Shown piece by piece: positions 6,185-14,095 of a stretch of 21,790 bases of DNA; the stretch's first letter is position 1; each line of letters begins with the position of its first letter. Source of the DNA: a virus; the IMG/VR virus record IMGVR_UViG_3300042691_018841, positions 1 through 21,790 of that record. One strand, written 5' to 3'. The notes under the pieces were generated by a model that saw nothing but the letters and a program-made list of their open reading frames with translations, was not told the DNA's origin and searched no databases. The translations under genes were made by a program, and so were the position numbers.

Positions 6185-6454
6185 ATGACTGACAGCAAAA
6201 CTCTGCTCACGATCGCCGAAACCGCTGAACTGCTTAACTGCAGCAGTGGGTTTGTGCGGAAGCGTATTGCGCTCTCCGAAGGCAATCAGCCCGGCGGTTG
6301 GCCTAAAACCGTCTATGTGAACCTCCAACCCAACGGTGCAAAGGCCCTGTATCGGGTCAAAAAGTCTGCTCTCGAAGAGTATCTCGAAGGAACCACCAAC
6401 GCTAAAGTTGAAGAAACCGTAACCGAAACTGAGCCTGCTGTTTGCGCAGCCTGA
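6185..6454 (+). CDS. Excisionase-like helix-turn-helix protein
   Basis: An 89-residue protein from the ATG at 6185, 31 nt after a candidate -10 box. Residues 7-35 (LLTIAETAELLNCSSGFVRK) are a winged helix-turn-helix of the excisionase/MerR-like HTH_17 type. They are followed by a wing with a GGWPKTVYVNLQPNG loop, and then YRVKKSALEEYLEG (56-69), the typical closing helix. The last 20 residues are acidic and Thr/Glu-rich. It is either a transcription regulator or a recombination-directionality factor. With no integrase in view and the Dps-like gene 4 nt downstream, control of this small cassette is the more likely job. Confidence 0.75.
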   Translation: MTDSKTLLTIAETAELLNCSSGFVRKRIALSEGNQPGGWPKTVYVNLQPNGAKALYRVKKSALEEYLEGTTNAKVEETVTETEPAVCAA

Positions 6455-6458
6455 TCCT

Positions 6459-7004
6459 ATGACGCTCTCTGGTATGTTCTCCCAGCAACAAATCACTCCT
6501 AATCAAATGGATACGGATATGAGCGAAGAGAACATGCCGGAGGCGGAAGAAACCACGGGGGCATCGCTTGGCGATCTTATAAACCAAATGGTGTCCCTGT
6601 GCTCTCTTCTAGATAAGTTGTACATGCAGTCGCATTTAATTCACTTAAACATTGAGGGGCCTTTATTTTTTCCGTTGCACGCGTTCTTTAAAGAACAATA
6701 CACGCAACTCGTTGAAGAGTTTGACACCATAGCAGAGTTAATCCGATCTATGGATTATCTGATGCCTATGTGCGAGCGGGGACTAAGCAACGCTTGCCCT
6801 AAATTCATTCACGTTAAATCGAACGACGCTCGCGATATGTCTACGGTATACCTCCGTAACCTTGAGCAGTGCGGAATGATGGCTAAGGAAATTATCGAAG
6901 TTGCTCGGGAAGTAGAAGCACCTGATGCCGAGAATCTATTGGCTAACACCGTCAACTTCTGCTTTAAGTCCTCGTGGATGCTTAAAGCAACTCTGCGCGG
7001 TTAG
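6459..7004 (+). CDS. Dps-like ferritin (DNA-protection, iron-storage type)
   Basis: A 181-residue protein. Residues 42-180 follow the Dps layout: LYMQSHLIHLNIEGPLFF, LHAFFKEQY, then EEFDTIAELIRSMDYLMP and a final helix ending SSWMLKATL. The four ferroxidase ligands are present with Dps spacing: H62, H74, D89 and E93 (12, 15 and 4 apart); the usual W after the first His is L63. Dps dodecamers oxidise and store iron using peroxide and may bind DNA. About 40 N-terminal residues, acidic and Gln-rich, are an unusual extension; ATGs at 6474, 6507 and 6519 are possible shorter starts, and no strong ribosome binding site decides. The stop overlaps the stop of the opposing gene (TTAG at 7001-7004). 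A possible role is protecting phage or host DNA from oxidative damage. Confidence 0.8.
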   Translation: MTLSGMFSQQQITPNQMDTDMSEENMPEAEETTGASLGDLINQMVSLCSLLDKLYMQSHLIHLNIEGPLFFPLHAFFKEQYTQLVEEFDTIAELIRSMDYLMPMCERGLSNACPKFIHVKSNDARDMSTVYLRNLEQCGMMAKEIIEVAREVEAPDAENLLANTVNFCFKSSWMLKATLRG

Positions 7005-7726
7005 ATAAAGTACCAGTCACTCCCGGCACGTATGTACAAACCAGACGGATACGTGCCCGAACTTTCGAGCTGCAAGTAAGCCACGCCGGATTCAATCGTC
7101 ACCGGATCAGGCAGTCCGCTTGCGATCACCGTGGCAATTGAACTGGCACCAGAGGCATAAACAGCGCCGGATGCAAGTGTTGCTGTATCACTAAAAATAG
7201 AACCAGACGCCAAAATAGCACCTGAAGCTAGTGATGCTGTTTCGCTAAACACTGCGCCGGATGCTAGAACAGCACCTGAAGCCAGAATAGCAGTAGTGCT
7301 TGAAGTGGAAGAGACAGCACCAGAAGCTAAAATAGCTCCCGATGCGAGTGTAGCTGTTTCGCTAGTAATAGCCCCAGACGCTAGTACAGCCCCAGAAGCT
7401 AACGTAGCTGTATCCGAAAACCCAGCACTTACTTTAATCCAGTTAACACCATTCCAGACTTTGTAATAGTTATGTACATTTGAATCAGTCCACGCTTCAC
7501 CGACTGAGTTCCCTGAAGCACCTATGTAAATAGCGTTAGGAGCTGTCGTTCCATACCCCGCAGGACCGATCTTACGAACATCGTTATTAGTGTCAAGAAA
7601 ATAGAACCCAGGATCACCTGACCCAGCGCACAAGGCCATTTCTCCAAACTGGAGAATAGTGCCGCTAGGTCTATCTGAATTTAAGTTAGACCGTAGAACA
7701 AGAATAGTTACAGGAGTTGAAGTCAT
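7001..7726 (-). CDS. Tail-fibre-like virion protein with ASG repeats
   Basis: A 241-residue protein whose ATG overlaps the previous stop (ATGA at 7726-7723). Residues 10-60 resemble the head of phage fibre proteins: RP-x-G-x-x-LQFGEMAL, then DPGFYFLDTNNDVRKIGP. Residues 103-204 consist of about five 18-residue units built on [ST]-x-TAxLASGAxLASGA, with eleven ASG triplets in all. The C-terminal 35 residues (YLQLESSGTYPSGLYIRAGS) look like a small beta domain. Such repeats probably form a fibrous, trimeric shaft. The C-terminus of the upstream-encoded protein carries the same ASG and GGxYASG motifs, suggesting that the two interact or share origin. Its stop overlaps that of the Dps-like gene. 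Confidence 0.7.
   Translation of the reverse strand: MTSTPVTILVLRSNLNSDRPSGTILQFGEMALCAGSGDPGFYFLDTNNDVRKIGPAGYGTTAPNAIYIGASGNSVGEAWTDSNVHNYYKVWNGVNWIKVSAGFSDTATLASGAVLASGAITSETATLASGAILASGAVSSTSSTTAILASGAVLASGAVFSETASLASGAILASGSIFSDTATLASGAVYASGASSIATVIASGLPDPVTIESGVAYLQLESSGTYPSGLYIRAGSDWYFI
7115..7420 (-). repeat. Tandem coding repeats (18-residue ASG units)
   Basis: About five degenerate 54-nt units encode the LASGA pairs in the fibre-like protein. The nucleotide copies differ at many third positions while the amino acids stay constant, which indicates selection on the protein. Confidence 0.6.
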
Positions 7727-9258
7727 GTATAGATACCTCCGTTAATAGGAAACGCAATAGCAGAAATTAAGATACCGCTGGCATACTGCCCTCCATCAAG
7801 AGTAGCCACGGGGGCGTGAGGCAGACGGATACCGCTAGCGTAAGTTCCGCCATCATAAACGTCTAAACCGGAAGGAGGTACAAAAGGAGTATATGAGTTA
7901 GTGTCAAAAAAAGTAAGCCCAGAAGCCAAGATAATCGTAGGACTGTCTAATGTTCCAGCGTTAGTTAATTTAGAAAATACATTATACGTATCAGGATTTA
8001 AAACACGAGTAGGCAACTCAGATCTTGTTGGACCGTACCGAAGCCACCATCTGTAATCGCGCTCGCGCTTAAAGAAGTTCATTTGTTTATCGAGATCCCT
8101 GTCGAACATCTCTCGATAAGCAGGGTGCGTAGGCTCGTCGTTAGGCTGAGGCAGCCATTGAGCTACTACATCACCCTGATTAAATTTACGTTGCAAATCC
8201 CACATAGCAGCATAAATATGTTTACACCATTTGGGCTGAAAATAATACAAATTAGGATCTGAGTATGTCTCTTGAGTATAATTAGGAATATTGTATATCT
8301 CGTTTAAATAGATAAAGCCAAAACTACGAGCCCAACCTGGATCGTCTATAGACCTTAAAACTCTATCTCCCTGGCTTTGAGACCCTGCGTCATAGAAACC
8401 AGGCTTCATGTTCAGGACACCTGTGTACGGGTATCTCTTTTTGAGGCTAATTTCATACAGATTGACAGTTTCTCTATTTAAAAAATCAGGACAGTTACAC
8501 TGCGCTTTGAGTTCCGTGGTGAAAAAATCTCCCACGCTGGGAGGACCAGCCGCAGGCACTTGCAGAGTATTAGCGTCAACTACTTGCCAACTCGTTGCTT
8601 CGTCATGACTCAAGAATAAAGTGTTATACAATGACGAATAATTTACATTATTGTCTAAGACACCGTTAAGACCAACCCCAACAACTGTATAGTTTCCAAA
8701 ACCGAACTTACGTTGGTTGCCGCTGGAGTCAATCCTGTTAGCTATAACTTCTCCTTTAAAAGAAGACACAGGTAAACCAAAAGAATTTGAAAACTGAACA
8801 GCATATATTGTGTCTGTGTAGTCAGTAACAGAAGAAACAGCTAACCCGAAATCTTTGAAATTAAACGATCCCTGAGGTTGAATAAACACCGACCATATAC
8901 GCTCGTCATTGCGCGTATTGGGGTACATAAACATAAGGCCAGGTATGTAAGGCCCTATCCCAATCACATTAGTGTAGTAGTACTTGTAGCTATTTTCATA
9001 CGCTTGGTACACCTGCTGGGTGTACATTGACAGTTCATAGCCACGGCGCCATCGGCTCCAAAGTGACGCGTAATCGTAGTCACTAAGAATGCTGAAGTCT
9101 TTTGTACCTACAGCCGGGCGAAACCTTTGTTTAAAAGGCATCGGGCGCGAAAGCTGAAAAGAGGAGTCAGCCCCATGAAAATGGCCGTTCTTTTCTATGC
9201 GTTTTGCGCCCTCATAACGCTTGGGGTTAAAGTTATCCCCAGCGGAGCGTTTGGCCAC
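7723..9258 (-). CDS. Large virion protein with SWIM-like Cys/His motif
   Basis: A 511-residue protein from a GTG at 9258, 3 nt after the previous stop. The content is aromatic-rich and beta-like (Tyr-rich at residues 60-105), typical of virion components. C254-x-C256-PDF and, after an insert of about 85 residues, WC345-K-H347-IYA reproduce the two halves of a SWIM zinc motif (CxC...CxH, often followed by Ile/Ala). Residues 355-430 are charged and aromatic (HPAYREMFDRDLDKQMNFFK). The last 70 residues have ASG and DGGxYASG repeats also seen in the fibre-like protein encoded next. It is likely a tail or adhesion component; exact role unknown. Confidence 0.65.
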   Translation of the reverse strand: MAKRSAGDNFNPKRYEGAKRIEKNGHFHGADSSFQLSRPMPFKQRFRPAVGTKDFSILSDYDYASLWSRWRRGYELSMYTQQVYQAYENSYKYYYTNVIGIGPYIPGLMFMYPNTRNDERIWSVFIQPQGSFNFKDFGLAVSSVTDYTDTIYAVQFSNSFGLPVSSFKGEVIANRIDSSGNQRKFGFGNYTVVGVGLNGVLDNNVNYSSLYNTLFLSHDEATSWQVVDANTLQVPAAGPPSVGDFFTTELKAQCNCPDFLNRETVNLYEISLKKRYPYTGVLNMKPGFYDAGSQSQGDRVLRSIDDPGWARSFGFIYLNEIYNIPNYTQETYSDPNLYYFQPKWCKHIYAAMWDLQRKFNQGDVVAQWLPQPNDEPTHPAYREMFDRDLDKQMNFFKRERDYRWWLRYGPTRSELPTRVLNPDTYNVFSKLTNAGTLDSPTIILASGLTFFDTNSYTPFVPPSGLDVYDGGTYASGIRLPHAPVATLDGGQYASGILISAIAFPINGGIYT

Positions 9259-9261
9259 GGC

Positions 9262-9828
9262 TTAATAGAACCCGCCCTGGCTCCAGATTGTGATACCCGA
9301 GGGACTCAGACCACCAGACACAGCGGCGGGACCGTTACCCAAATAGCCGACACACAGGATGTAGCCTTTCTCTAAGTAAAGTCCTTCGCCTTTACCTAAC
9401 TGAATCGGAGCGACGATGCTGGTATCGCCGACCTGCGGCACAGGAGCGTTGATTCCAAACAGTTGAATCGGAAGGGGATACCCAAAAGTAGAGCCACTGA
9501 GACCCACTTCAAACCGCCCAATCATCATGGCAGCCGAAGTAGAAGGCGCAGATTGGTTTGGAGCGTATACATATAATCCTATGTCGCAGGTGCGTCGCCC
9601 AGAATTGTCTGGGTAATCCTCATTTGAAATGATGGTGATGTCTTCAACCAGCGCAGCGTCTTCAGACGGAAGATCGCCCACGCGGACTAACTGAATCAGG
9701 TCAGTTAGGTTCGGGTTTGTCGGATCGCACGTCTGAGTGCTGTTATTGATCTTGGCGCCCCGGAGAAAAGGGCGATCGATCAGCGCGGGAGCTTTGTTTG
9801 TGCTAGTGCTGGATATTTGACTGAACAC
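9262..9828 (-). CDS. Unrecognised virion protein
   Basis: A 188-residue protein from a GTG at 9828. The composition is beta-rich with Gly, Pro and Ser. It includes SGRRTCDIGLYVYAPNQ (about 76-92), a possible beta-sandwich strand pair, and GEGLYLEKGYILCVGYLGNG near the end. There is no signal peptide or catalytic motif. A 7-bp hairpin (9828-9851) covers the region just upstream of the start codon and may limit initiation. Position between capsid-proximal and fibre genes suggests a minor head, tail or decoration protein. Confidence 0.6.
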   Translation of the reverse strand: MFSQISSTSTNKAPALIDRPFLRGAKINNSTQTCDPTNPNLTDLIQLVRVGDLPSEDAALVEDITIISNEDYPDNSGRRTCDIGLYVYAPNQSAPSTSAAMMIGRFEVGLSGSTFGYPLPIQLFGINAPVPQVGDTSIVAPIQLGKGEGLYLEKGYILCVGYLGNGPAAVSGGLSPSGITIWSQGGFY

Positions 9829-9851
9829 CCTGTCTACAGTGTTTGACAGGG
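9828..9851 (-). promoter_or_regulatory. Hairpin abutting a GTG start
   Basis: CCCTGTC (9828-9834) and GACAGGG (9845-9851) are perfect 7-bp arms around a 10-nt loop. On the minus strand the hairpin ends at the first base of the GTG start and includes the ACAGGG that could serve as a ribosome binding region. There is no T-run, so it is not a terminator. Confidence 0.4.
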
Positions 9852-9892
9852 GCCTCCGAAACCTTCGCTTATTCTAGCGGTACAAGCAAAAC

Positions 9893-10387
9893 TCAGCTAA
9901 GGAAACTACCGGCCATCCGAGTACCCGTACTCGAACCAATACCGGCAAGAGAAGGTAATTGTCCAAACACAGTTTTACGTTCGCGACGCTCCGCAGCAGG
10001 ATCAAGTACACCCGTAATTGCTTCAGTAGAAGACGCTCCCATAGCATCCTTCAGTAACTCAGCTAACCGTTTGTCAGCTTCTTTTTGCTCTTCTTGAGCA
10101 AGGTACTGCTGAAAAGGACTGCCCCCAGGAGGCGTGGGCTCACCACGAAAAGCTCGGATTGCGTCACCCGCTGCACTTAACGCAAGCCCTCCCGCTTTGA
10201 GGTAGTCCATCCAATTGGATGAAGCAGGCTGAGTTTGATACGACTGAGCGTAATTGTAAGCGTTAAAAGGGGGGACAGAAAAATCGTAGGACGAAGAATC
10301 GCTCGCAGGGACCACGGAAGGAGCTGAAAAAGACTCCTGCCAGCTCGGAAGATTGTAAGAACCAGACTCGGAGAAGTTAAACTCCAT
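9893..10387 (-). CDS. Unrecognised virion-associated protein
   Basis: A 164-residue protein. The ATG at 10387 has GGGAGG 8 nt upstream, which fixes the start; a TTG at 10393 would overlap the upstream stop. Residues 1-58 are low-complexity, Ser/Pro/Tyr-rich. Residues 62-78 (YLKAGGLALSAAGDAIRAF) form a short amphipathic or weakly hydrophobic helix. Residues 90-115 are a charged helix (QQYLAQEEQKEADKRLAELL). The layout resembles small internal or tail-proximal proteins. It starts 2 nt after the stop of the 624-residue protein gene, so they are likely cotranslated. Confidence 0.6.
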   Translation of the reverse strand: MEFNFSESGSYNLPSWQESFSAPSVVPASDSSSYDFSVPPFNAYNYAQSYQTQPASSNWMDYLKAGGLALSAAGDAIRAFRGEPTPPGGSPFQQYLAQEEQKEADKRLAELLKDAMGASSTEAITGVLDPAAERRERKTVFGQLPSLAGIGSSTGTRMAGSFLS

Positions 10388-10389
10388 GA

Positions 10390-12264
10390 TCAAATCCTCC
10401 CAGCAAACCCAGGCCGATTATAGAAATAAGGCTGCAGAGATACAGCCATACGAGGCCGCGTGGCGTCCATCAGAGCCGGATCCGCGCCTTCAACTGCAAC
10501 TCTGGCAGCTTCCTGCGAATTACCGATTGCGTTATTACTCGTATTTGAGCCCAACTCAGTCGTAATTTCAGGTTGTTGAATGTTCGGCATCTGCTGGTTT
10601 TGCAGAAGCTCGTACGCCAGACCGGGATTAGCTGTAGCCCAAGCTTGCATATCGGGCCGATCGAAACGAGGATCGACTTGAATAAGCTGCTCAACTAAGT
10701 TGCCGACCACGCCGGGTTGAGCCGCGTAAGCGCCACGAGCTTTATAGTATGCTCCGATGTTTCCGTAGGATGCAGGAGCGCTAGGTTGCATTGCAGCGGC
10801 GGCAGCTAAAGCATTAGCTGCTGCTTGCCTTTGATTGCTAGCAGCATCGCTCGTGCGAATAACGGCTGGTGCAGTTTGACCAGGCACACCCCCCGTGGCA
10901 GACCCAACAGCAGCGCCAGGCGCTCGATAATAATCCGCAGCAACAGGCGGCACAGACTGATCGGTGTCAGCAGGAACCTCATAGGCACCGGGAGCACCGA
11001 GGTCAGGTGCCAGCGGAGGTACACCTGCATCGCTAGCTCCACCGCCGCCAAACATGTTGTAAGCAATCGGTGCAAGAACAGCGCCACCAGCACCAGCTGC
11101 TGCAACACCACCCAGAATCTTATACAGATTACTGAGATCGGTTTTGCGCGTACCGCCGACAGCGTTACGGATGACGGCTTGAACCGCCTCCGCTTGAGCG
11201 GGTGTTACCTCATCAACAGCCTGAGCAACAGCAGGGGCACCTTCAGTCAACCTGCCGGTGGAACCAAGATCGACCACGCGTGCAGGGCGCACAGGCATTT
11301 CGCCCCAAGGTTGACTGGAGTTACCAATCCGAACACCAGGCGCTTGGGTGCTGGCGGGAATCTGCCGACGCGCTCCGATGCGACCCATAGTAGGCACCAG
11401 GCCGCCACCACTACTAGAATACTCACCGAGTAATCTAGAAGGCATAGTTTGGGCGCCAAGCAAATCCTCTGCCGTTACAGTGCGCCCGTAGTTCCGCGAC
11501 GCTTCGAGCGCCATATCGGAAATAGACTTGTACGTTTCGGGATCTTCAGCAAGAAGTTGTCTACCCAAAGGCCCCGTGGGAGCGTTATACCCGAGGGAAT
11601 CGATTGCGATCTGACCAGGACTGACAGCGGGGCCGCGAGTCACACCCGGATCAACCGGGACAGCCATCCTTTGCCGACCTTGAATAACGGCACTCGGCTC
11701 ACCATAAATCGACTGAAACTGACCGCGAGGGCCACGAGGATTCGGAAGATTCGGTTGAAATGCAGACGAACCGGGAGGCATAAAAGGCTCCGGCACGCCC
11801 GGTGCTCTTACACCGTACATATCTACTTGCCCGCGCAGAGGGCCTTGTCCCCAGTTCTCGGGTGCGGGTGCAGGTCGCGAGGGTGCCTGAGTACGAGCCG
11901 GAGCAGGCGCGGGAGCTTGCGGGCGAGGTTGACCAGAACCCCAACCGCGCGGGCGGGGAGCCGGAGTACCGAGTTGAGCCGCCTGGCGAGCCCTCCGACT
12001 AGCTTCTTGACTAGCTAAAGCTCTAGTAACAGGTTCTTGGGCTTGTGTATAAACACGCTGAGCAGTGCCACGCGGGGCAACTACATCCAAGATTGCTTTA
12101 CCTGCAGGATTCCCACTCTGCTGCAGAGTAACGCCAACTGATCTGGCTGCGTCTAAAAGTTGTTGGCCTTGAACACCGCCAGCGCGAATCTGTTGCTTCA
12201 GAGCTTCAACAGCACCAGGACCAGCCTGTTGAGCCGCTTTCAGTAGGTTTCTTAAGACAGACAT
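10390..12264 (-). CDS. Large Pro/Ala-rich virion protein with one membrane-like segment
   Basis: A 624-residue protein from the ATG at 12264. Residues 1-65 are helical. Residues 98-140 are an extended Pro/Ala/Arg linker. Residues 140-340 are Gly/Pro/Arg-rich and probably largely unstructured, with a helical island at about 235-275. Residues 381-405 (ILGGVAAAGAGGAVLAPIAY) form one Gly/Ala-rich membrane-like segment flanked by Gly. An Ala-rich helix follows at about 475-495. A large, partly disordered virion protein with one membrane segment fits an internal protein ejected into the host envelope, but that is an inference. No enzymatic motif is seen. Confidence 0.65.
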   Translation of the reverse strand: MSVLRNLLKAAQQAGPGAVEALKQQIRAGGVQGQQLLDAARSVGVTLQQSGNPAGKAILDVVAPRGTAQRVYTQAQEPVTRALASQEASRRARQAAQLGTPAPRPRGWGSGQPRPQAPAPAPARTQAPSRPAPAPENWGQGPLRGQVDMYGVRAPGVPEPFMPPGSSAFQPNLPNPRGPRGQFQSIYGEPSAVIQGRQRMAVPVDPGVTRGPAVSPGQIAIDSLGYNAPTGPLGRQLLAEDPETYKSISDMALEASRNYGRTVTAEDLLGAQTMPSRLLGEYSSSGGGLVPTMGRIGARRQIPASTQAPGVRIGNSSQPWGEMPVRPARVVDLGSTGRLTEGAPAVAQAVDEVTPAQAEAVQAVIRNAVGGTRKTDLSNLYKILGGVAAAGAGGAVLAPIAYNMFGGGGASDAGVPPLAPDLGAPGAYEVPADTDQSVPPVAADYYRAPGAAVGSATGGVPGQTAPAVIRTSDAASNQRQAAANALAAAAAMQPSAPASYGNIGAYYKARGAYAAQPGVVGNLVEQLIQVDPRFDRPDMQAWATANPGLAYELLQNQQMPNIQQPEITTELGSNTSNNAIGNSQEAARVAVEGADPALMDATRPRMAVSLQPYFYNRPGFAGRI

Positions 12265-12296
12265 CTACAAGACCAGACCTAAGACCATATTAGCTT

Positions 12297-12917
12297 CTAT
12301 CGCCAATTAGTTGCAAAATAAATTCTATCTGCACGAGACATCGTAGGAGCGCCAGGTAAAGCCTGAACATAAGATGCACCGCTACGTTCAAACCGATAGC
12401 GATTCACCATCGGATTCTTGTAGTTAGCTACATACAACATTTGAGCTAAACGATCAGTCTCAAAGATATAGTTTTCTCTCCAGATTTTTGCAGTCTCCTG
12501 TTTATCCTGAACGCTAATTGTACGGCTCACGTCACCCAGAATAATTTCCTGGCGACTGGTGCCGCGCCCCCCAGCAAGCTCGGAAATACGCTCAGCCTCT
12601 TCGCAGCGTTCGATTTGCTGAACGATCTTGTCAAAATAGTACTGGCTTGGGATGCTCGTGCAAGCCAACTCAAGACGAGCGTAGTCACCAGCAGGAACTG
12701 TCGCCACGTTATACCCAAGGTGATACGTAACCCGACTGAAGTTAAAATCGTCTAATTTATAACCAAATACCTGACCGGGATTTCGGCCAATCTGGTTTAA
12801 CGCAGCATATACAATCTCGCGCTTAGTCCTATCGGTAGTCGTAGGCTGAGTTACGACCCCCTGTTGAGCTAGATAGCTGTAGATCTGCTCTAGTTGTTGA
12901 ACCGTTAAGTCAGCCAC
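12297..12917 (-). CDS. Neck- or head-completion-like protein, paralogue 1
   Basis: A 206-residue protein from a GTG at 12917 with GGAG 5 nt upstream. It is a clear paralogue of the protein encoded immediately upstream (12943-13575). Both share L-x-QIxxYLxxQGV, VYAAxN, LDDxNFxRVxYHLxYN, DYARLxxAC-x-x-IPSxxY, QQEIILG-like RQEIILG, a TWRENY/IWRENY block with xDRLxxxLxVxNYKxP, and a C-terminal F-x-x-x-WR. The duplicates diverged in the linkers. Mainly helical, with a conserved Cys-Glu pair in RCEEAE. Position after the capsid genes suggests a head-tail connector or a virion protein, not an enzyme. Confidence 0.65.
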   Translation of the reverse strand: MADLTVQQLEQIYSYLAQQGVVTQPTTTDRTKREIVYAALNQIGRNPGQVFGYKLDDFNFSRVTYHLGYNVATVPAGDYARLELACTSIPSQYYFDKIVQQIERCEEAERISELAGGRGTSRQEIILGDVSRTISVQDKQETAKIWRENYIFETDRLAQMLYVANYKNPMVNRYRFERSGASYVQALPGAPTMSRADRIYFATNWR

Positions 12918-12942
12918 GGTCTCTCCTTTTAACTAAGTCTAC

Positions 12943-13575
12943 TCAACGCCAGGAGTTGAAAAAGTACAGATCGTCAAACCGGGCAGGATCAACAGGCCCC
13001 GGAAGACTTTGAATGAAATCACCCTCCGTGGCAATGAAACGTGATTCAGCGATAACTGGATCTTTATAGTTTACAACGTGCAAGATCGCGGACAACCTGT
13101 CGCACTCGTACAGGTAGTTTTCCCTCCACGTCCGCATGATCTTGCGGTTGTCCTGAATCGTAATCGTACGATTTAGCACCTCATCACCTTGGCCCAAGAT
13201 AATTTCCTGTTGGCTTGCGGCCCGGTTGGACGCCAACTCTGTGTAAATCTCAGCGGTCTCGCAGCGCTGTATCTGATTTATAGTTTTAGAGTAATAAAAG
13301 TCACTAGGTATATTGTTACAAGCTTCTATAAGCCGAGCATAATCAGCAGGGCTTACAGCAGAGATATTGTAATTTAAGTGATAACAAACGCGCTCAAAAT
13401 TGTAGTCATCAAGCGCAGAAACCTTTAGCTGCGGTGTTCCCCGAAACAGGGAGTTAACCGCAGCATATACAGTGTCTAAACGGGCCGAGTCTGTAAAACT
13501 GCCGTCAAAGATGACGCCTTGCTCGCGCAAGTAGCGTTCAATCTGCGCAAGTTCTTCAGCTAAGAGTTGCGCCAC
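12943..13575 (-). CDS. Neck- or head-completion-like protein, paralogue 2
   Basis: A 210-residue protein from a GTG at 13575. It is paralogous to the gene 25 nt downstream (12297-12917) along its whole length. It differs mainly by a short insert (GQGDEVLNR, about 127-135) and in the region before LDDYNFERVCYHL. It keeps WRENYLYECDRLSAILHVVNYK and ends in FFNSWR. The pair probably arose by tandem duplication in an ancestor, since nucleotide identity looks low while the protein signature stays. Two related subunits suggest a hetero-oligomeric ring or a split of function in the neck. Confidence 0.65.
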   Translation of the reverse strand: MAQLLAEELAQIERYLREQGVIFDGSFTDSARLDTVYAAVNSLFRGTPQLKVSALDDYNFERVCYHLNYNISAVSPADYARLIEACNNIPSDFYYSKTINQIQRCETAEIYTELASNRAASQQEIILGQGDEVLNRTITIQDNRKIMRTWRENYLYECDRLSAILHVVNYKDPVIAESRFIATEGDFIQSLPGPVDPARFDDLYFFNSWR

Positions 13576-13621
13576 GGGGCTCGAACACTTGTGCCCCTAT
13601 TCTAGACAGCTATTTAAATTT

Positions 13622-14095
13622 TCACTCGACGTAAGCAATATCTCCTTCTAACACAGAGTCCCAGTCAATGTTAGAAATTGACTTCAGTTGATCGAGTTTT
13701 GAGAAACGCTCACCAGGCAAAGACTGCTGAAGTTCTTTAATTTCGATAGCGGTTTTCATCCCGATACCTTTAAGAACCTGGGTCAGCAGCTCGGGGGTCG
13801 CCGAGTTGATGTTGATCCGAGTCAATGCCGGAACCTCAGGCCGAACTATTTGCCGACCACGCCTGCGCTTAACGGGTTTTTCGCCCTCCTCCACTTCTAC
13901 ATCTTTTTCAGCGATCTGGTTCTTATGAGCAAAGAAAACCTTACCAGTTGTCAGGGATTTAACCATAAAGTACTCACCGTCATCATGAGTACTGATAATG
14001 GAGACTTTCACACCGTTTGGCGTGAAGGTGTACTCCCGCGTGGCGGCGACTGTCATTATGAAAGCACTGACTAAGTAAAGTATAGCGCCAAGCAT
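13622..14095 (-). CDS. Helix-hairpin-helix protein, possibly membrane-anchored
   Basis: A 157-residue protein if the ATG at 14095 is used. Residues 1-18 would be a hydrophobic segment (MLGAILYLVSAFIMTVAA). Residues 28-60 look like a small SH3-type beta unit (NGVKVSIISTHDDGEYFMV). Residues 70-85 are a basic linker (KRRRGR). Residues 93-147 are a ComEA-type helix-hairpin-helix pair: RININSATPELLTQVLKGIG and FSKLDQLKSI-x-NID. It likely binds DNA non-specifically. The start is uncertain: 14095 follows the T-run of a terminator and has only GAGG, from the terminator stem, 10 nt upstream. An ATG at 14056 would drop the hydrophobic segment and lies behind a possible -10 box (TATACT, 14084-14079). 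Confidence 0.65.
   Translation of the reverse strand: MLGAILYLVSAFIMTVAATREYTFTPNGVKVSIISTHDDGEYFMVKSLTTGKVFFAHKNQIAEKDVEVEEGEKPVKRRRGRQIVRPEVPALTRININSATPELLTQVLKGIGMKTAIEIKELQQSLPGERFSKLDQLKSISNIDWDSVLEGDIAYVE

Noticed and set aside
7115-7420. Repeat array considered as CRISPR-like
   Set aside because: The repeats are degenerate at third codon positions, lack spacers and sit in frame within a fibre gene.
10825-12018. Plus-strand frames opposite the 624-residue protein gene
   Set aside because: Arg/Ser-rich translations without ribosome binding sites, opposite a GC-rich Pro/Ala coding sequence that readily generates open frames.
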